From CAYUHK01 sp964475165 (GTDB lineage: Bacteria; Verrucomicrobiota; Kiritimatiellia; JAAZAB01): DNA of 64,000 bases. The stretch lies in contig CAYYVN010000005.1 of the NCBI GenBank assembly GCA_964475165.1, forward strand, positions 62,001 to 126,000, in the 5' to 3' direction. How positions within the stretch are numbered: position 1 is the first letter of the stretch; each line of letters starts with the position of its first letter. A program made the position numbers and the translations under genes. The notes below the pieces were generated by a model. It was not told where the DNA came from. It searched no databases and worked only from the letters and a program-made list of their open reading frames with translations. This document shows positions 17,747 through 26,533 of this stretch, piece after piece.

Positions 17747-19086
17747 CGCTGGTTGGTTCTCCCCTGCGCCGGCAAAGCCCGGACCCGGGCGCGGGCGGTG
17801 GCACTGCGGGCATCCGCCGGGTAAGCTTTCGCGAAGCGGGCATAGAACTGCGCCGCCAGATCATGCAGGGCCGCCTGCTGATCGCAGAGGCGTGCCAAAT
17901 GCCATAAAGCATCGGCTTGATCTGGCCGGTAACGGTCGGCCTGTCTCACGGAAACACGGGCCGTATCCAGTTCCTGGGCCAGCAGGGCTGCTTGGGCCAA
18001 GGCCAAATGGGCATCAAACCAATCATCTTTCAAGCTCACCGCCTTTTTCAAAAAAATCAGGGCCGGCTCGGATTGCTTATGCTCGGCATAATAGATCCCC
18101 AGCTCATAATTGGCGCGGGCATCGTTAACGGCCAAGCTCTCCGCCTTGCGTAAAGCCAGCGAGAGCACTTGGCTCTGAGCGGCCCGCTCGGCCTCGTGAA
18201 CGGCCCTTAAATAATTATTGAAGGCGGCCTCACGACGACCAGCGCGCTCCAGCTTGCCGGCATTCTCGAGCAGTTCCTGCGCGGAAACCCGCAGCGGCTC
18301 GGCCACGCCGCTGGGCGGCTGGGCGGCGCGGGCCGCTTGAACCAGCCTGGGTAAAGCGCGCCGGGCCTGATCCGCCTGCGGCCCGGCCGGTACGAGGCCC
18401 AGGTAATCCTTGAAATTATTCAGGGCCGGCTCAGGGTTGAGCGTGTGCCGCTGATGGACCACGGCCAGGTTGAAAACTGCGGGCGGGTAATGGGCATCAT
18501 GCTCAAGGGCCCGCTGTAGGAGGGCTTGGGCGCCGATCACATTATTGGTCTGCAGCTCCAATAAAGCCAAGGCGGTCAACACGGAGGGCGCTTGCGGAGC
18601 GCGCGCTTGGGCAGCGGTCAAGACGCGCCGCACTTCATCCCACTCCTGCCGCTGGCGATAGATCTGGGCCAGAAACTCCAAGGGACGCGTCGTGTGGGTA
18701 TCCAACAAGGCCGCCTTCTCAAGAGAGATCAGCGCTTCGGCTGGCTGGCCGGCCGCGAACTGCAGCACCCCCAAATTATAGACCGGCTCCACCAGGCGCG
18801 GGTTCAGGCGCGCCGCATTTTCAAAGGCGCGGCGCGCTTGATCATTTTGCTGCAGGCGTCCGTAGGCAATGCCCAAACCATTATAGGCCAGCGCCGTATC
18901 CTCGCGGCTGGTATTGTCTTGCACGGCGCGTTGCAATAAGCGGAGGCTCTGGGCATACTGTCCGCTATCCAGCGCGCGCAGCCCTTCCTGTAAAGCCGCG
19001 CGGTTCGGCTGCGGCCCACAGCCAGCGCCTAAAAGCAGCGCCACCATGGCCGCCGTGGCCAGTCCATGCCATCTTATTTGTGCCAT
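17743..19086 (-). CDS. TPR-repeat lipoprotein
   Basis: The 447-residue protein begins with a lipoprotein signal peptide with lipobox LGAGC (Cys23). TPR repeats follow, for example AYNGLGIAYGRLQQNDQARRAFENAARLNP, PVYNLGVLQFAAGQPAEALISLEKA and further units to the C-terminus. It is probably a membrane-anchored periplasmic scaffold. ATG 19086 is chosen because it gives a proper signal sequence; ATG 19110 is an alternative. It is the first gene of the operon TPR-cvpA-dnaG-NYN, with a promoter candidate directly upstream. Confidence 0.85.
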   Translation of the reverse strand: MAQIRWHGLATAAMVALLLGAGCGPQPNRAALQEGLRALDSGQYAQSLRLLQRAVQDNTSREDTALAYNGLGIAYGRLQQNDQARRAFENAARLNPRLVEPVYNLGVLQFAAGQPAEALISLEKAALLDTHTTRPLEFLAQIYRQRQEWDEVRRVLTAAQARAPQAPSVLTALALLELQTNNVIGAQALLQRALEHDAHYPPAVFNLAVVHQRHTLNPEPALNNFKDYLGLVPAGPQADQARRALPRLVQAARAAQPPSGVAEPLRVSAQELLENAGKLERAGRREAAFNNYLRAVHEAERAAQSQVLSLALRKAESLAVNDARANYELGIYYAEHKQSEPALIFLKKAVSLKDDWFDAHLALAQAALLAQELDTARVSVRQADRYRPDQADALWHLARLCDQQAALHDLAAQFYARFAKAYPADARSATARARVRALPAQGRTNQR

Positions 19087-19122
19087 AATCCGCCCTTCCC
19101 GCTTCCCCATCAGTAAAGTAAG

Positions 19123-19151
19123 ACTGTATCGGATGGACCGGTCTTTGGCAA
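19123..19151 (-). promoter_or_regulatory. Candidate promoter for the TPR-cvpA-dnaG operon
   Basis: On the reverse strand TTGCCA (19146-19151) and TACAGT (19123-19128) are 17 nt apart, about 37 nt upstream of the lipoprotein start. Confidence 0.5.
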
Positions 19152-19174
19152 TTCCAAATCGAAATTGAAAAGAC

Positions 19175-19203
19175 TTGCCTTGGAATGATGAATATGGTTT
19201 ATT
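19175..19203 (+). promoter_or_regulatory. Candidate promoter for rpmE
   Basis: TTGCCT (19175-19180) and TTTATT (19198-19203) are 17 nt apart, 33 nt before the rpmE start. It is back to back with the reverse promoter at 19123-19151. Confidence 0.4.
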
Positions 19204-19236
19204 GCCCCGTTGCGATATGCAAGAAAAGGAAGGACC

Positions 19237-19437
19237 ATGAAGGCAAAAATTCATCCGAAATATGGAGAGGCCACCATCAGCTGTATTTGTGGCAATGTGA
19301 TTCAGACTCGCTCGACGGTTAAGGAAATGAAGATCAACACCTGTTCGGCGTGCCATCCCTTCTTCACCGGCACGGCTAAATATGTGGATACGGCCGGGCG
19401 CGTTGAGCAGTTCCGCCGCCGTTACCGCAAAGCATAA
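19237..19437 (+). CDS. rpmE: Ribosomal protein L31, zinc-binding type
   Basis: The 66-residue protein bridges the two ribosomal subunits. It has the C+ (zinc-binding) form: ISCICGN supplies two cysteines and NTCSACHPFFTG two more, followed by GRVEQFRRRY. ATG 19237 has a GGAAGGA ribosome-binding site and matches the usual MKxxIHP start. A strong intrinsic terminator follows directly, and prfA comes next. Confidence 0.97.
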   Translation: MKAKIHPKYGEATISCICGNVIQTRSTVKEMKINTCSACHPFFTGTAKYVDTAGRVEQFRRRYRKA

Positions 19438-19452
19438 CTATCCCCTAGCAGG

Positions 19453-19484
19453 AAACCAGGCCTTGACCAGCGCCTGGTTTTTTT
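19453..19484 (+). terminator. Rho-independent terminator after rpmE
   Basis: An 8-bp stem AACCAGGC/GCCTGGTT with a 10-nt loop runs straight into seven T residues. It lies 16 nt after the rpmE stop and is the clearest intrinsic terminator in the window. Confidence 0.88.
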
Positions 19485-19490
19485 GCGTGG

Positions 19491-19499
19491 TGCTAGAAT
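19491..19499 (+). promoter_or_regulatory. Extended -10 promoter candidate for prfA
   Basis: TGCTAGAAT is an extended -10 element (TGn plus TAGAAT) between the rpmE terminator and the prfA start at 19515. No clear -35 hexamer is seen. It would give a very short leader. Confidence 0.4.
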
Positions 19500-19514
19500 C
19501 CACGGATATTCCTC

Positions 19515-20642
19515 ATGAACAAGGATGCGTTCCACATTGATCAAGCCTTTGTGGATAACGCCGCCGCACGCCTGGCGGCGTGCGAAGAGCAGCTTTCACA
19601 AGCGGCCACCGAGCAGCCTCGCCAGCTCAAGGAACTTACCCAGGAATATACCCGCCTCAAAAAAATGCTGGCCAAAGCCGCTGGCCTCAGAAAGCTCGCT
19701 TGGGATCTGGAACAACATCGGGAGTTGCTGGCGGCCGATGCCACCGATCCGGATCTTAAACACCTGGCCGCCGAAGAAATCGAGGCGCTCGAACAACGCC
19801 TGGCAGCCGCCCAGCGGGATTGGATGCTGGCCATGTTACCGCCAGATCCCCACGATGAACGCAATGCGATTATGGAAATCCGAGCTGGCACAGGCGGCAA
19901 TGAAGCGGCCTTATTTGCCGGCGATCTCCTGCGCATGTATACGCGTTATGCCGAAAAACAGGGCTGGAAAGTGGAATATATCGCCGCCAACCCCGCCGAG
20001 GTGGGTGGCTTCAAAGAAGCCGTCTTTTCCATCCAAGGCCAGAGCGTCTACCGCCGTTTGCGGTTTGAGGGGGGCACCCATCGCGTGCAGCGCATCCCGC
20101 TGACCGAAGCCCAGGGGCGGATCCATACTTCCACTGCCACCGTGGCCGTGCTGCCCGAAGCCGAGGATCTGGATGAGATCGAAATCAAAGCCGAAGACTT
20201 GCGCGTGGATGTTTACCGGGCTTCGGGCGCCGGTGGGCAGCATGTCAATAAAACCGATTCGGCGGTGCGCCTGACGCATCTGCCCACTGGCATTGTGGTC
20301 GCCTGTCAGGAGGAGCGCTCCCAACATAAAAATCGGGCGCAAGCCATGCGCGTGCTGCGCTCGCGCCTGCTGGATCTGCAACACAGACAAAACGAGGCGC
20401 GCTTAAGCCACGCGCGCCGCGCGCAGATCGGCAGCGGCGACCGCAGCGAACGCATCCGCACCTATAACTTCCCCCAGAACCGCCTGACGGATCACCGCAT
20501 TAATCTCACGCTTTACAGCCTGAGCCATATCCTGGAAGGCGAATTAGATCCCATTTATGAGGCCTTGCATGATCACGAGACGGCCCTGCGCTTGCAACAG
20601 GTCAATCGCCAAGCGGAACAGGCTGCCCGCGCAAAACCTTGA
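19515..20642 (+). CDS. prfA: Peptide chain release factor 1
   Basis: The 375-residue protein ends translation at UAA and UAG. The PxT recognition motif is PLT at residues 195-197 (in RIPLTEAQGRIHTS), which separates it from RF2 (SPF). The catalytic GGQ is at 240-242 in SGAGGQHVNKTDSAVR. EIRAGTGGNEAALF and HKNRAQAMRVL are further signatures. prmC, which methylates the GGQ glutamine, follows immediately, which supports both calls. Confidence 0.97.
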   Translation: MNKDAFHIDQAFVDNAAARLAACEEQLSQAATEQPRQLKELTQEYTRLKKMLAKAAGLRKLAWDLEQHRELLAADATDPDLKHLAAEEIEALEQRLAAAQRDWMLAMLPPDPHDERNAIMEIRAGTGGNEAALFAGDLLRMYTRYAEKQGWKVEYIAANPAEVGGFKEAVFSIQGQSVYRRLRFEGGTHRVQRIPLTEAQGRIHTSTATVAVLPEAEDLDEIEIKAEDLRVDVYRASGAGGQHVNKTDSAVRLTHLPTGIVVACQEERSQHKNRAQAMRVLRSRLLDLQHRQNEARLSHARRAQIGSGDRSERIRTYNFPQNRLTDHRINLTLYSLSHILEGELDPIYEALHDHETALRLQQVNRQAEQAARAKP

Positions 20643-20659
20643 TCAGCAGGCCCCCCGGT

Positions 20660-21595
20660 ATGGCAAAGCAAAGGATGCAACCCCTCCCCCAGTCAGCGGC
20701 GCCAACCATTGGCGCTGCACTGCAACAGGCCATGGCTTTCCTGCCAGAGCGTGGCGGAGAGGAAACGCGCGCGGCGGTGGAATGGCTTTTCAGCCATGAG
20801 TTGCGCTGCGGCCGGCTGGAGCTCCATCAACGGCAGGCCGAGGCACTCCCCCCGCTGAGTCGGCGCCGGATCGCAGCGCGGCTGCGCCGTCTGGCCGCCG
20901 GCGAACCACTCCAATATGTGCTGGGTAATACAGTTTTTATGGGGCATCCCTTCAAGAGCGATGCGCGCGCCCTGATCCCGCGCCCGGAAACGGAAGAATT
21001 GACGGCTCAAGTCCTCTCCTGCACTCCTTTATGGCAAAGGGACGCGCCAGTCATCGCCGATGTGGGCACGGGCAGCGGCTGCATCATCATCAGCCTGGCC
21101 TTAGCCAAACCGGAGGGCCTTTATCTGGCGATTGATCTTGATCCGCAAGCCCTGGCTTTAGCCAAAGAAAATGCACGGCGCCTGGGCGTGGAGGGGCGCA
21201 TCCGTTTCAGCCAAGGCAATCTGCTGGAAGCTCTGCCCGCCGCCAGCCTGGAGGCCGTGATATCCAACCCGCCCTATGTCAGCACCAGCGCCTGGCAACA
21301 ACTGCCGACCATGATCCGCGAGCATGAACCGCGCCTGGCCCTGGATGGTGGCAGCGATGGCCTGGAGGTGATGCGCCCTTTGATCGTCCAGGCGGCACGC
21401 GCCTTGAAACCAGGTGGCTGGTTATTCCTGGAAATCAGCGCCGAGCAAGGTCCGGCCCTGCGGGCTTTGCTCAGCCAGCAGGCCTTCGGCGATATCATAC
21501 TGCGCCGCGATCTGGCCGGCCATGAGCGGCTGGTGACGGCGCGGCGCGGCGTGATCCTCCGGGCTGATCTTCAGGGCACCAGCGCTTTGGGTTGA
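20660..21595 (+). CDS. prmC: Peptide chain release factor N5-glutamine methyltransferase
   Basis: The roughly 311-residue SAM-dependent enzyme methylates the GGQ glutamine of release factors. It has the PrmC pattern: a helical N-terminal domain, RRLAAGEPLQYVLG, LIPRPETEEL, the SAM loop DVGTGSGCIIISLAL, and the substrate motif ISNPPYVS. ATG 20660 is used; an in-frame TTG at 20639 overlaps the prfA stop and is also possible. The 3' end overlaps the convergent CDF gene by 25 nt. Confidence 0.95.
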   Translation: MAKQRMQPLPQSAAPTIGAALQQAMAFLPERGGEETRAAVEWLFSHELRCGRLELHQRQAEALPPLSRRRIAARLRRLAAGEPLQYVLGNTVFMGHPFKSDARALIPRPETEELTAQVLSCTPLWQRDAPVIADVGTGSGCIIISLALAKPEGLYLAIDLDPQALALAKENARRLGVEGRIRFSQGNLLEALPAASLEAVISNPPYVSTSAWQQLPTMIREHEPRLALDGGSDGLEVMRPLIVQAARALKPGGWLFLEISAEQGPALRALLSQQAFGDIILRRDLAGHERLVTARRGVILRADLQGTSALG

Positions 21596-22560
21596 CGGGA
21601 TTCATCCAGCACGCGCTCGCGCTCCGCCGCGTCCAGCTGACAGTTTTGCAGACAATCCGGCGGACAGACCCCACGGCAGGGCTCGACGTAAACGGTGACT
21701 GTTGTATGTCCGGAAAAATGGCGGCGCAGGGCTTGGCTGATCGTACGCGTAATAGCATGCGATTCCTCCACCGACATATCGGCGCGCACCAACACATGCA
21801 CCTCGATAAAGCGATCGGCCCCCGCCTTACGCGTACGCAAGTCATGGAAGCCGCGCACGGCTGGGAGCAGGCTGTGTAGATAATTCCTGATCCAGCCCTC
21901 TTCTTCCGGTGGCAGGGAAACATCCAGCAAATCGCGACCCGATTGAATGGTCAATTGCCAGGCCGCCCGCAGAATGAGTAGGGCCACTGCTATGGCCGCC
22001 GCGGGATCAATCCAATCGAGGTTGGTACCCGGCAACCAAAGCTTACCGGCCCAGATACAGAGCAGGCTGAACATGACCCCGGCTGAGGTGTAGACATCCG
22101 TCAAGAGATGCCAGGCATTGGCCTGCAAAGCCACTGAATCGGCCTTGCGCCCCACCAAAAACAGCAAGCGCGAGACGCCGATATTGATCAGGCATGAAAC
22201 CAGCATGATCCCAACGCCCCAGCCGGTGGCGCCGAGCGGCTCGGGCTGCAGGATTTTCTGCCAAGCCTCCTTGATGATCCAGGCCGCGGCCACAAAAATC
22301 AGCAGAGCTTCCACTGTGCCAGAAATATTTTCGAATTTGCCGTGACCAAAGGGGTGTTTGCGATCGGCTGGGCGGCGCACCATGCGCACCGCAAAGAGTG
22401 AGATGAGCGCGGCCACCAGATCCAGGCCGGAATGAATGCCTTCCGAAATCACCGCCACCGACCCGATCAAGAGGCCGATGATCACCTTGGCCAGCACCAG
22501 CAGGCCGTTGGAGAAGACCGATAAGAGAGCAACCAGATTTTTTTGCTGATGGATATTCAT
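21571..22560 (-). CDS. Cation diffusion facilitator metal exporter with cysteine tail
   Basis: The 329-residue protein is a CDF transporter exchanging Zn2+ or a similar ion for protons. Six membrane segments can be placed, and the transport site is HxxxD in TM2 (His43, Asp47) and HxxxD in TM5 (His151, Asp155). The linker HPFGHGKFE and the cytoplasmic ferredoxin-like domain with VHVLVRADMSVEESHAI are standard. The tail has four cysteines every fourth residue (295, 299, 303, 307), an unusual CX3CX3CX3C motif that could bind metal. It is convergent with prmC. Confidence 0.92.
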   Translation of the reverse strand: MNIHQQKNLVALLSVFSNGLLVLAKVIIGLLIGSVAVISEGIHSGLDLVAALISLFAVRMVRRPADRKHPFGHGKFENISGTVEALLIFVAAAWIIKEAWQKILQPEPLGATGWGVGIMLVSCLINIGVSRLLFLVGRKADSVALQANAWHLLTDVYTSAGVMFSLLCIWAGKLWLPGTNLDWIDPAAAIAVALLILRAAWQLTIQSGRDLLDVSLPPEEEGWIRNYLHSLLPAVRGFHDLRTRKAGADRFIEVHVLVRADMSVEESHAITRTISQALRRHFSGHTTVTVYVEPCRGVCPPDCLQNCQLDAAERERVLDESRQPKALVP

Positions 22561-22702
22561 GTCCCGGCAATTTCCTGGTACTTAAAAGTCCCCGGGAACA
22601 AGTGCTTGATTGGCGTTGGCACTCAGCTGCGCCGGGTACCGACCAGGGCCCGCCCAGCATCATATGCTCTGCGGCCGGGGCTGGCCAGCAGTATTTTCAT
22701 CC

Positions 22703-23338
22703 TCAGCCGCGCGGCGACGCCAGGCGGCGCGTCGGCCAGGCGGAGGCAGCGCCCATCAGCATGGCGCCCCAGCGCGCGCGGGCCAGCCGCAAGGCGGCGG
22801 CCCGGTGCGATAAGCGATTCTTCAAATCAGGAGTCATTTCGGCAAAGGTCTCTTCATAACCCTGTGGCACAAAAAGCGGATCATATCCAAACCCCTGTGT
22901 GCCCCGGCAAGCATGGATGATCTGCCCCTCGCAAACCCCTTCGGCAATCTGCGCCTTGCCCTCAGCGCTGGCAAGCGCCACCACACAACGGAAACGGGCC
23001 GTGCGTTCCTGGCAATCGCCCAGGGCCTGCAGGAGCTTGCTGTTATTGGCCGCATAATCCACCGCCAGCCCAGCATAGCGTGCGGAATATACTCCGGGCG
23101 CACCAGCCAGGGCATCCACCTCCAAGCCCGAATCGTCGGCCAGCGTCCAGAGCCCTGTGCTCAAGGCCAGGGTGACGGCTTTCTTGACAGCATTGGCCTG
23201 GAAGGTTGATCCGTCTTCGATGACTTCCGGCAAATGGGGGAAGCTCCCCAGATCCACCAGCTCCACAGTCGGCAGTTCGAAAATAGCGCGGATTTCGGCT
23301 GTCTTATGCGCATTCCGACTGGCGATCAGTAATTTCAT
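22703..23338 (-). CDS. rdgB: Non-canonical purine NTP pyrophosphatase (XTP/dITP)
   Basis: The 211-residue Ham1/RdgB-type enzyme hydrolyses dITP, ITP and XTP to keep them out of DNA and RNA. Signature stretches are LLIASRNAHKTAEI, IEDGSTFQANAVKKA, LADDSGLEVDALAGAPGVYSARYAG and FGYDPLFVPQGYEETFAEM. ATG 23338 lies only 9 nt after the 3' end of tRNA-Leu on the same strand and has no visible ribosome-binding site, so expression may depend on tRNA processing. Confidence 0.94.
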   Translation of the reverse strand: MKLLIASRNAHKTAEIRAIFELPTVELVDLGSFPHLPEVIEDGSTFQANAVKKAVTLALSTGLWTLADDSGLEVDALAGAPGVYSARYAGLAVDYAANNSKLLQALGDCQERTARFRCVVALASAEGKAQIAEGVCEGQIIHACRGTQGFGYDPLFVPQGYEETFAEMTPDLKNRLSHRAAALRLARARWGAMLMGAASAWPTRRLASPRG

Positions 23339-23347
23339 AGGAAGGAG

Positions 23348-23430
23348 TGCACGGGGCGGGAATTGAACCCGCACGTCATTGCTGACATTAGCCCCTCAAA
23401 CTAACGCGTCTGCCATTCCGCCACCCGTGC
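23348..23430 (-). tRNA. tRNA-Leu (anticodon GAG)
   Basis: On the reverse strand the acceptor stem GCACGGG pairs with CCCGTGC. The D arm, an anticodon stem TTAGT/GCTAA around loop TTGAGGG, a class II variable arm, and the T arm GCGGGTTCAATTCCCGC are all present. The anticodon GAG reads CUC/CUU leucine codons. The 3' CCA is not encoded. It has a good promoter just upstream. Confidence 0.96.
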
Positions 23431-23455
23431 TCAAAATGGCCCTCAACATCCAGCA

Positions 23456-23483
23456 ATCATAGATGATCCGGCGCGGATTTCAA
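23456..23483 (-). promoter_or_regulatory. Promoter of tRNA-Leu
   Basis: On the reverse strand TTGAAA (23478-23483) and TATGAT (23456-23461) are 16 nt apart, about 26 nt before the mature tRNA 5' end. It should also drive rdgB. Confidence 0.65.
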
Positions 23484-23565
23484 GCCTTACCTCGCTTCCT
23501 TTTGGCCGCGCGGCGCGCAGGCTTTTTCTGGACGCTGCAAGAGCGCCCTGCTATAGTATTTGGTT

Positions 23566-24207
23566 ATGAAAGAAGCAGCCCAGAGCGAAGTTGTGCCGCT
23601 TGAGCCCGAGGCCCAACTGCCGGCGGTGCCCGTAGCCGTGCCGGCGGCGGAAGTCTTGAAACAAATCCTGGAGCAGATGCTGGAAAATGAGCGCCGCCGG
23701 GTACGCAATGAATTTATCCGGATCAGCGCCCTCTTTCTGGCGCTGGTGCTGCTGATCATGGGTGGCGGCTTCTGGATGGCACGCCATATTTTACTGCAGG
23801 TCAAAGAAACGCGCCTGCTCTCCGATCATTCCCAAGAAGCTTTAGCGGCACTGCTGGCCTCTCCTGACCTGCAAGCCCTCTCTCTCTCAGGCGCGGCCGA
23901 CTGGAACCTGCTGACCGATGATCCGGAGCTTATCCAACAAACCATCGCTGAGCTGGAAGAAAAAAATCTGGCCCTGGCCCAGCTCATGCAAAGCGGCGAG
24001 GCCGACTTCAATCATCTGCTGGAGGATGTTTTCCAAACGCGCCAGGCCGAAATCCAGGCGCTCAAAGCGCGGCTGCAGGCCCAGCTAGTCACCGCACCCA
24101 AGCCGCCGCCGGTTAAGCTCAAGCTAGCCAATCGCCCCGTGATCAAAAGCCTGACGGCGCCAGCGGCCCATGATATGCCGCTGCGCATGCCGCTTCCCGC
24201 GCCATGA
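23566..24207 (+). CDS. Membrane-anchored coiled-coil protein of unknown function
   Basis: I do not recognise this 213-residue protein. An N-terminal cytoplasmic segment of about 55 residues, rich in Glu, Val and Ala, is followed by one membrane helix (around ISALFLALVLLIMGGGFWMA). The rest is helical with Glu/Gln/Leu-rich stretches suggesting a coiled coil (AELEEKNLALAQLM, FQTRQAEIQALKARLQAQ) and a Pro/Lys-rich end. ATG 23566 is used; TTG 23560 is in frame. Its stop overlaps the recD2 start as ATGA, so the two are translationally coupled. Confidence 0.7.
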   Translation: MKEAAQSEVVPLEPEAQLPAVPVAVPAAEVLKQILEQMLENERRRVRNEFIRISALFLALVLLIMGGGFWMARHILLQVKETRLLSDHSQEALAALLASPDLQALSLSGAADWNLLTDDPELIQQTIAELEEKNLALAQLMQSGEADFNHLLEDVFQTRQAEIQALKARLQAQLVTAPKPPPVKLKLANRPVIKSLTAPAAHDMPLRMPLPAP

Positions 24208-26435
24208 ACCGAAAAGCTTCTGCCTCGCCACCCGGGCCGGATCCTGCCGCCAGTTCCTCGCCCACCCCTGAACGCCTGGAGAATATATCCGGCACGGTGG
24301 AGCATCTGGTCTATCGCCTGGACGAAACCGGCTATACGGTCTGCCACCTGCAACCGCGTGGCGGCGGCGAGAAGGTGGTGGTTGTTGGTCATTGTGCCTC
24401 CATTTGGCCCGGCGAAACCTTGACGGCCACCGGCAACTGGATCCACCACAAAGTGCATGGATATCAATTCCAGGCCCGCGAGATGGTTTGCGTGGAGCCA
24501 CACTCCAGTGCTGGCATTCAGAAATTCCTGGCCAGTGGTTTGATCAAGGGCATCGGCGCGGTGTTGGCGGCGCGCCTGGTGAAGAAATTCGGCCCGGACA
24601 CCCTGCGCATCATCGAGAAGGAATCGGCCCGCCTCGAAACCGTGCCGGGGATTGGCCACGTGAGACGCGAGCAGATCAAGGCGGCCTGGAACGAGCAAAG
24701 GCATGTGCGTGATATCATGATCTTCCTGCATGCCCACGGCATGGGCACAGCGCAGGCCACGCGTATCCATCGCGCCTATGGTGCCGAAGCCATCGCCAAG
24801 GTCCGTGAGAATCCCTATCGACTGGCCAGCGAGATCTGGGGTATCGGCTTTAAAACCGCGGATAAAATCGCGCAGACCCTGCATATCCCGCGCGATTCCC
24901 TCATCCGCGCGCGGGCCGGTCTGATCCATACCCTGCAAACCATGACCGATGAAGGGCACTGCTATGCGCCGCGCGCCACCCTCTTGGGAAGCACCGCTGA
25001 GTTGCTCGAGATCCCCCTCGAAATTCTGGCTCAAGCCCTGGATAGCGAACTGCAAACCCGGACGCTCATCCAGGAAGAAGAGGCCGTCTACCTGGCAGCT
25101 CTCTATCAGGCCGAAGTCGGCATTGCCAAGCATCTGCGCCGCCTGCTGGCCGCGGCGACCCAGCCGCGTATCCTCCAGTCGGCCCAGGCCATCGCCTGGG
25201 CCGGCCAGCAGATGCGCATCACTTTCGCCCCACGCCAGGCCGAGGCGCTGGCCATGGCGCTCAGCCACCAGCTCTCCATCATTACCGGCGGCCCCGGGGT
25301 GGGCAAAACCACCATCATCCGCGCCATCGCCGATATCTTTGCAGCCAAACAACTCACGATACACCTGGCCGCGCCCACCGGCCGCGCCGCCAAACGCATG
25401 GAAGAAGCTACGCGCCGCGCGGCCAAGACCCTGCACCGCCTCTTGAAGTATAACCCGCGCACCGGCCAGTTCGAGCATCACGCCGGGCATCCGCTGCGCG
25501 GCGATGTGTTCATTCTGGACGAAATCTCCATGATCGATGCCGTCTTGATGCATGCCTTTCTGCAAGCGCTGCCCACCGACGCTACCCTGATCTTGGTCGG
25601 CGATGCCGATCAATTGCCCAGCGTCGGACCCGGCAATGTCCTGCGCGATTGCCTCGCTTCCGGCGCCATCCCGACCCTCAAACTCGATACGATTTTCCGC
25701 CAAAAGGGGCGCAGCTGGATCGTGCATAACGCGCACCGCATCAATGCCGGGCTCAGCCTGGAATTGCCCGCTCCAGAGGAAACATCGGATTTCTATTTCA
25801 TCGAGGAAAAGGATCCGCAAAGGGTCGTCGAGCAGGCCGTGGAGCTGGTCACGCGCCGCATCCCCGAACGCTTCGGGCTGAACCCCAAAACCGAGATTCA
25901 ATTGCTGACGCCCATGCGGCGCTTCACCCTCGGATCAGAAAATATGAACGCCGTGCTGCAGGCTGTCCTCAATCCCGAAGGACCAGCCCTCTCCCGCTGG
26001 GGCCGCCTGTTCCGGGCGGGCGATCGCGTGATGCAGTTGCGCAATAATTACGATAAAGACATTTACAACGGCGATATCGGCTGGATCAGAACCATCGCCC
26101 CGGAAGAACAGCAGATCAGCGTGGATTTTGACGGACGGGAAGTGCTCTATGATCTGGCCGAAATTGACGAGCTCAGCCTGGCTTACGCCTGCTCCATTCA
26201 TAAGGCCCAGGGCAATGAGCACCCGGCGGTGGTCATTCTCCTGACCACCCAGCATTACAAGCTTTTACAGCGCAACCTGCTTTATACGGCGCTGACCAGG
26301 GGGCGGCGCCTGGTGTGTTTGATCGGCTCCAGAAAAGCGGTGCAGATTGCCATCCGCAACAATCATGTGCTCCAACGGCGCACGCAGCTCAAGGAACGCT
26401 TACAGCTGAAACTGGCCGCCGGTGAAACGCTCTGA
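24204..26435 (+). CDS. recD2: RecD2-like ATP-dependent DNA helicase
   Basis: The 743-residue superfamily 1B helicase is the stand-alone RecD type, not part of RecBCD. The N-terminal part (about 25-90) is OB-like, and helix-hairpin-helix repeats follow (SGLIKGIGAVLAARLVKKFG, VPGIGHVRREQIKAAW, IWGIGFKTADKIAQ). The Walker A motif GGPGVGKTT has Lys368, the Walker B DEIS has Asp439-Glu440, and the C-terminal motif with YACSIHKAQGNEHPAVV precedes LLYTALTRGRRLV. Related RecD2 proteins act in replication-stress repair. It overlaps the upstream membrane-protein gene by 4 bases. Confidence 0.93.
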   Translation: MNRKASASPPGPDPAASSSPTPERLENISGTVEHLVYRLDETGYTVCHLQPRGGGEKVVVVGHCASIWPGETLTATGNWIHHKVHGYQFQAREMVCVEPHSSAGIQKFLASGLIKGIGAVLAARLVKKFGPDTLRIIEKESARLETVPGIGHVRREQIKAAWNEQRHVRDIMIFLHAHGMGTAQATRIHRAYGAEAIAKVRENPYRLASEIWGIGFKTADKIAQTLHIPRDSLIRARAGLIHTLQTMTDEGHCYAPRATLLGSTAELLEIPLEILAQALDSELQTRTLIQEEEAVYLAALYQAEVGIAKHLRRLLAAATQPRILQSAQAIAWAGQQMRITFAPRQAEALAMALSHQLSIITGGPGVGKTTIIRAIADIFAAKQLTIHLAAPTGRAAKRMEEATRRAAKTLHRLLKYNPRTGQFEHHAGHPLRGDVFILDEISMIDAVLMHAFLQALPTDATLILVGDADQLPSVGPGNVLRDCLASGAIPTLKLDTIFRQKGRSWIVHNAHRINAGLSLELPAPEETSDFYFIEEKDPQRVVEQAVELVTRRIPERFGLNPKTEIQLLTPMRRFTLGSENMNAVLQAVLNPEGPALSRWGRLFRAGDRVMQLRNNYDKDIYNGDIGWIRTIAPEEQQISVDFDGREVLYDLAEIDELSLAYACSIHKAQGNEHPAVVILLTTQHYKLLQRNLLYTALTRGRRLVCLIGSRKAVQIAIRNNHVLQRRTQLKERLQLKLAAGETL

Positions 26436-26473
26436 GCGAGTTATGAGCGGTTGGCTGGAGGATCTTTTAGGGC

Positions 26474-26501
26474 TTGCGCTAAGATCAGCTTTTGCTATAT
26501 T
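26474..26501 (+). promoter_or_regulatory. Promoter of rpsB-tsf
   Basis: TTGCGC (26474-26479) and TATATT (26496-26501) are 16 nt apart, and TGC before the -10 gives an extended element. Transcription should start near 26508, leaving a leader of about 140 nt. Confidence 0.7.
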
Positions 26502-26533
26502 GCCCCCTTTCGGATCCCGGCCGGCTTGCGAGT

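Noticed and set aside
24012..25901. Long open frame of 629 codons on the reverse strand
   Set aside because: It is fully antisense to recD2, has no recognisable product, and results from GC-rich codon use in the overlapping gene.
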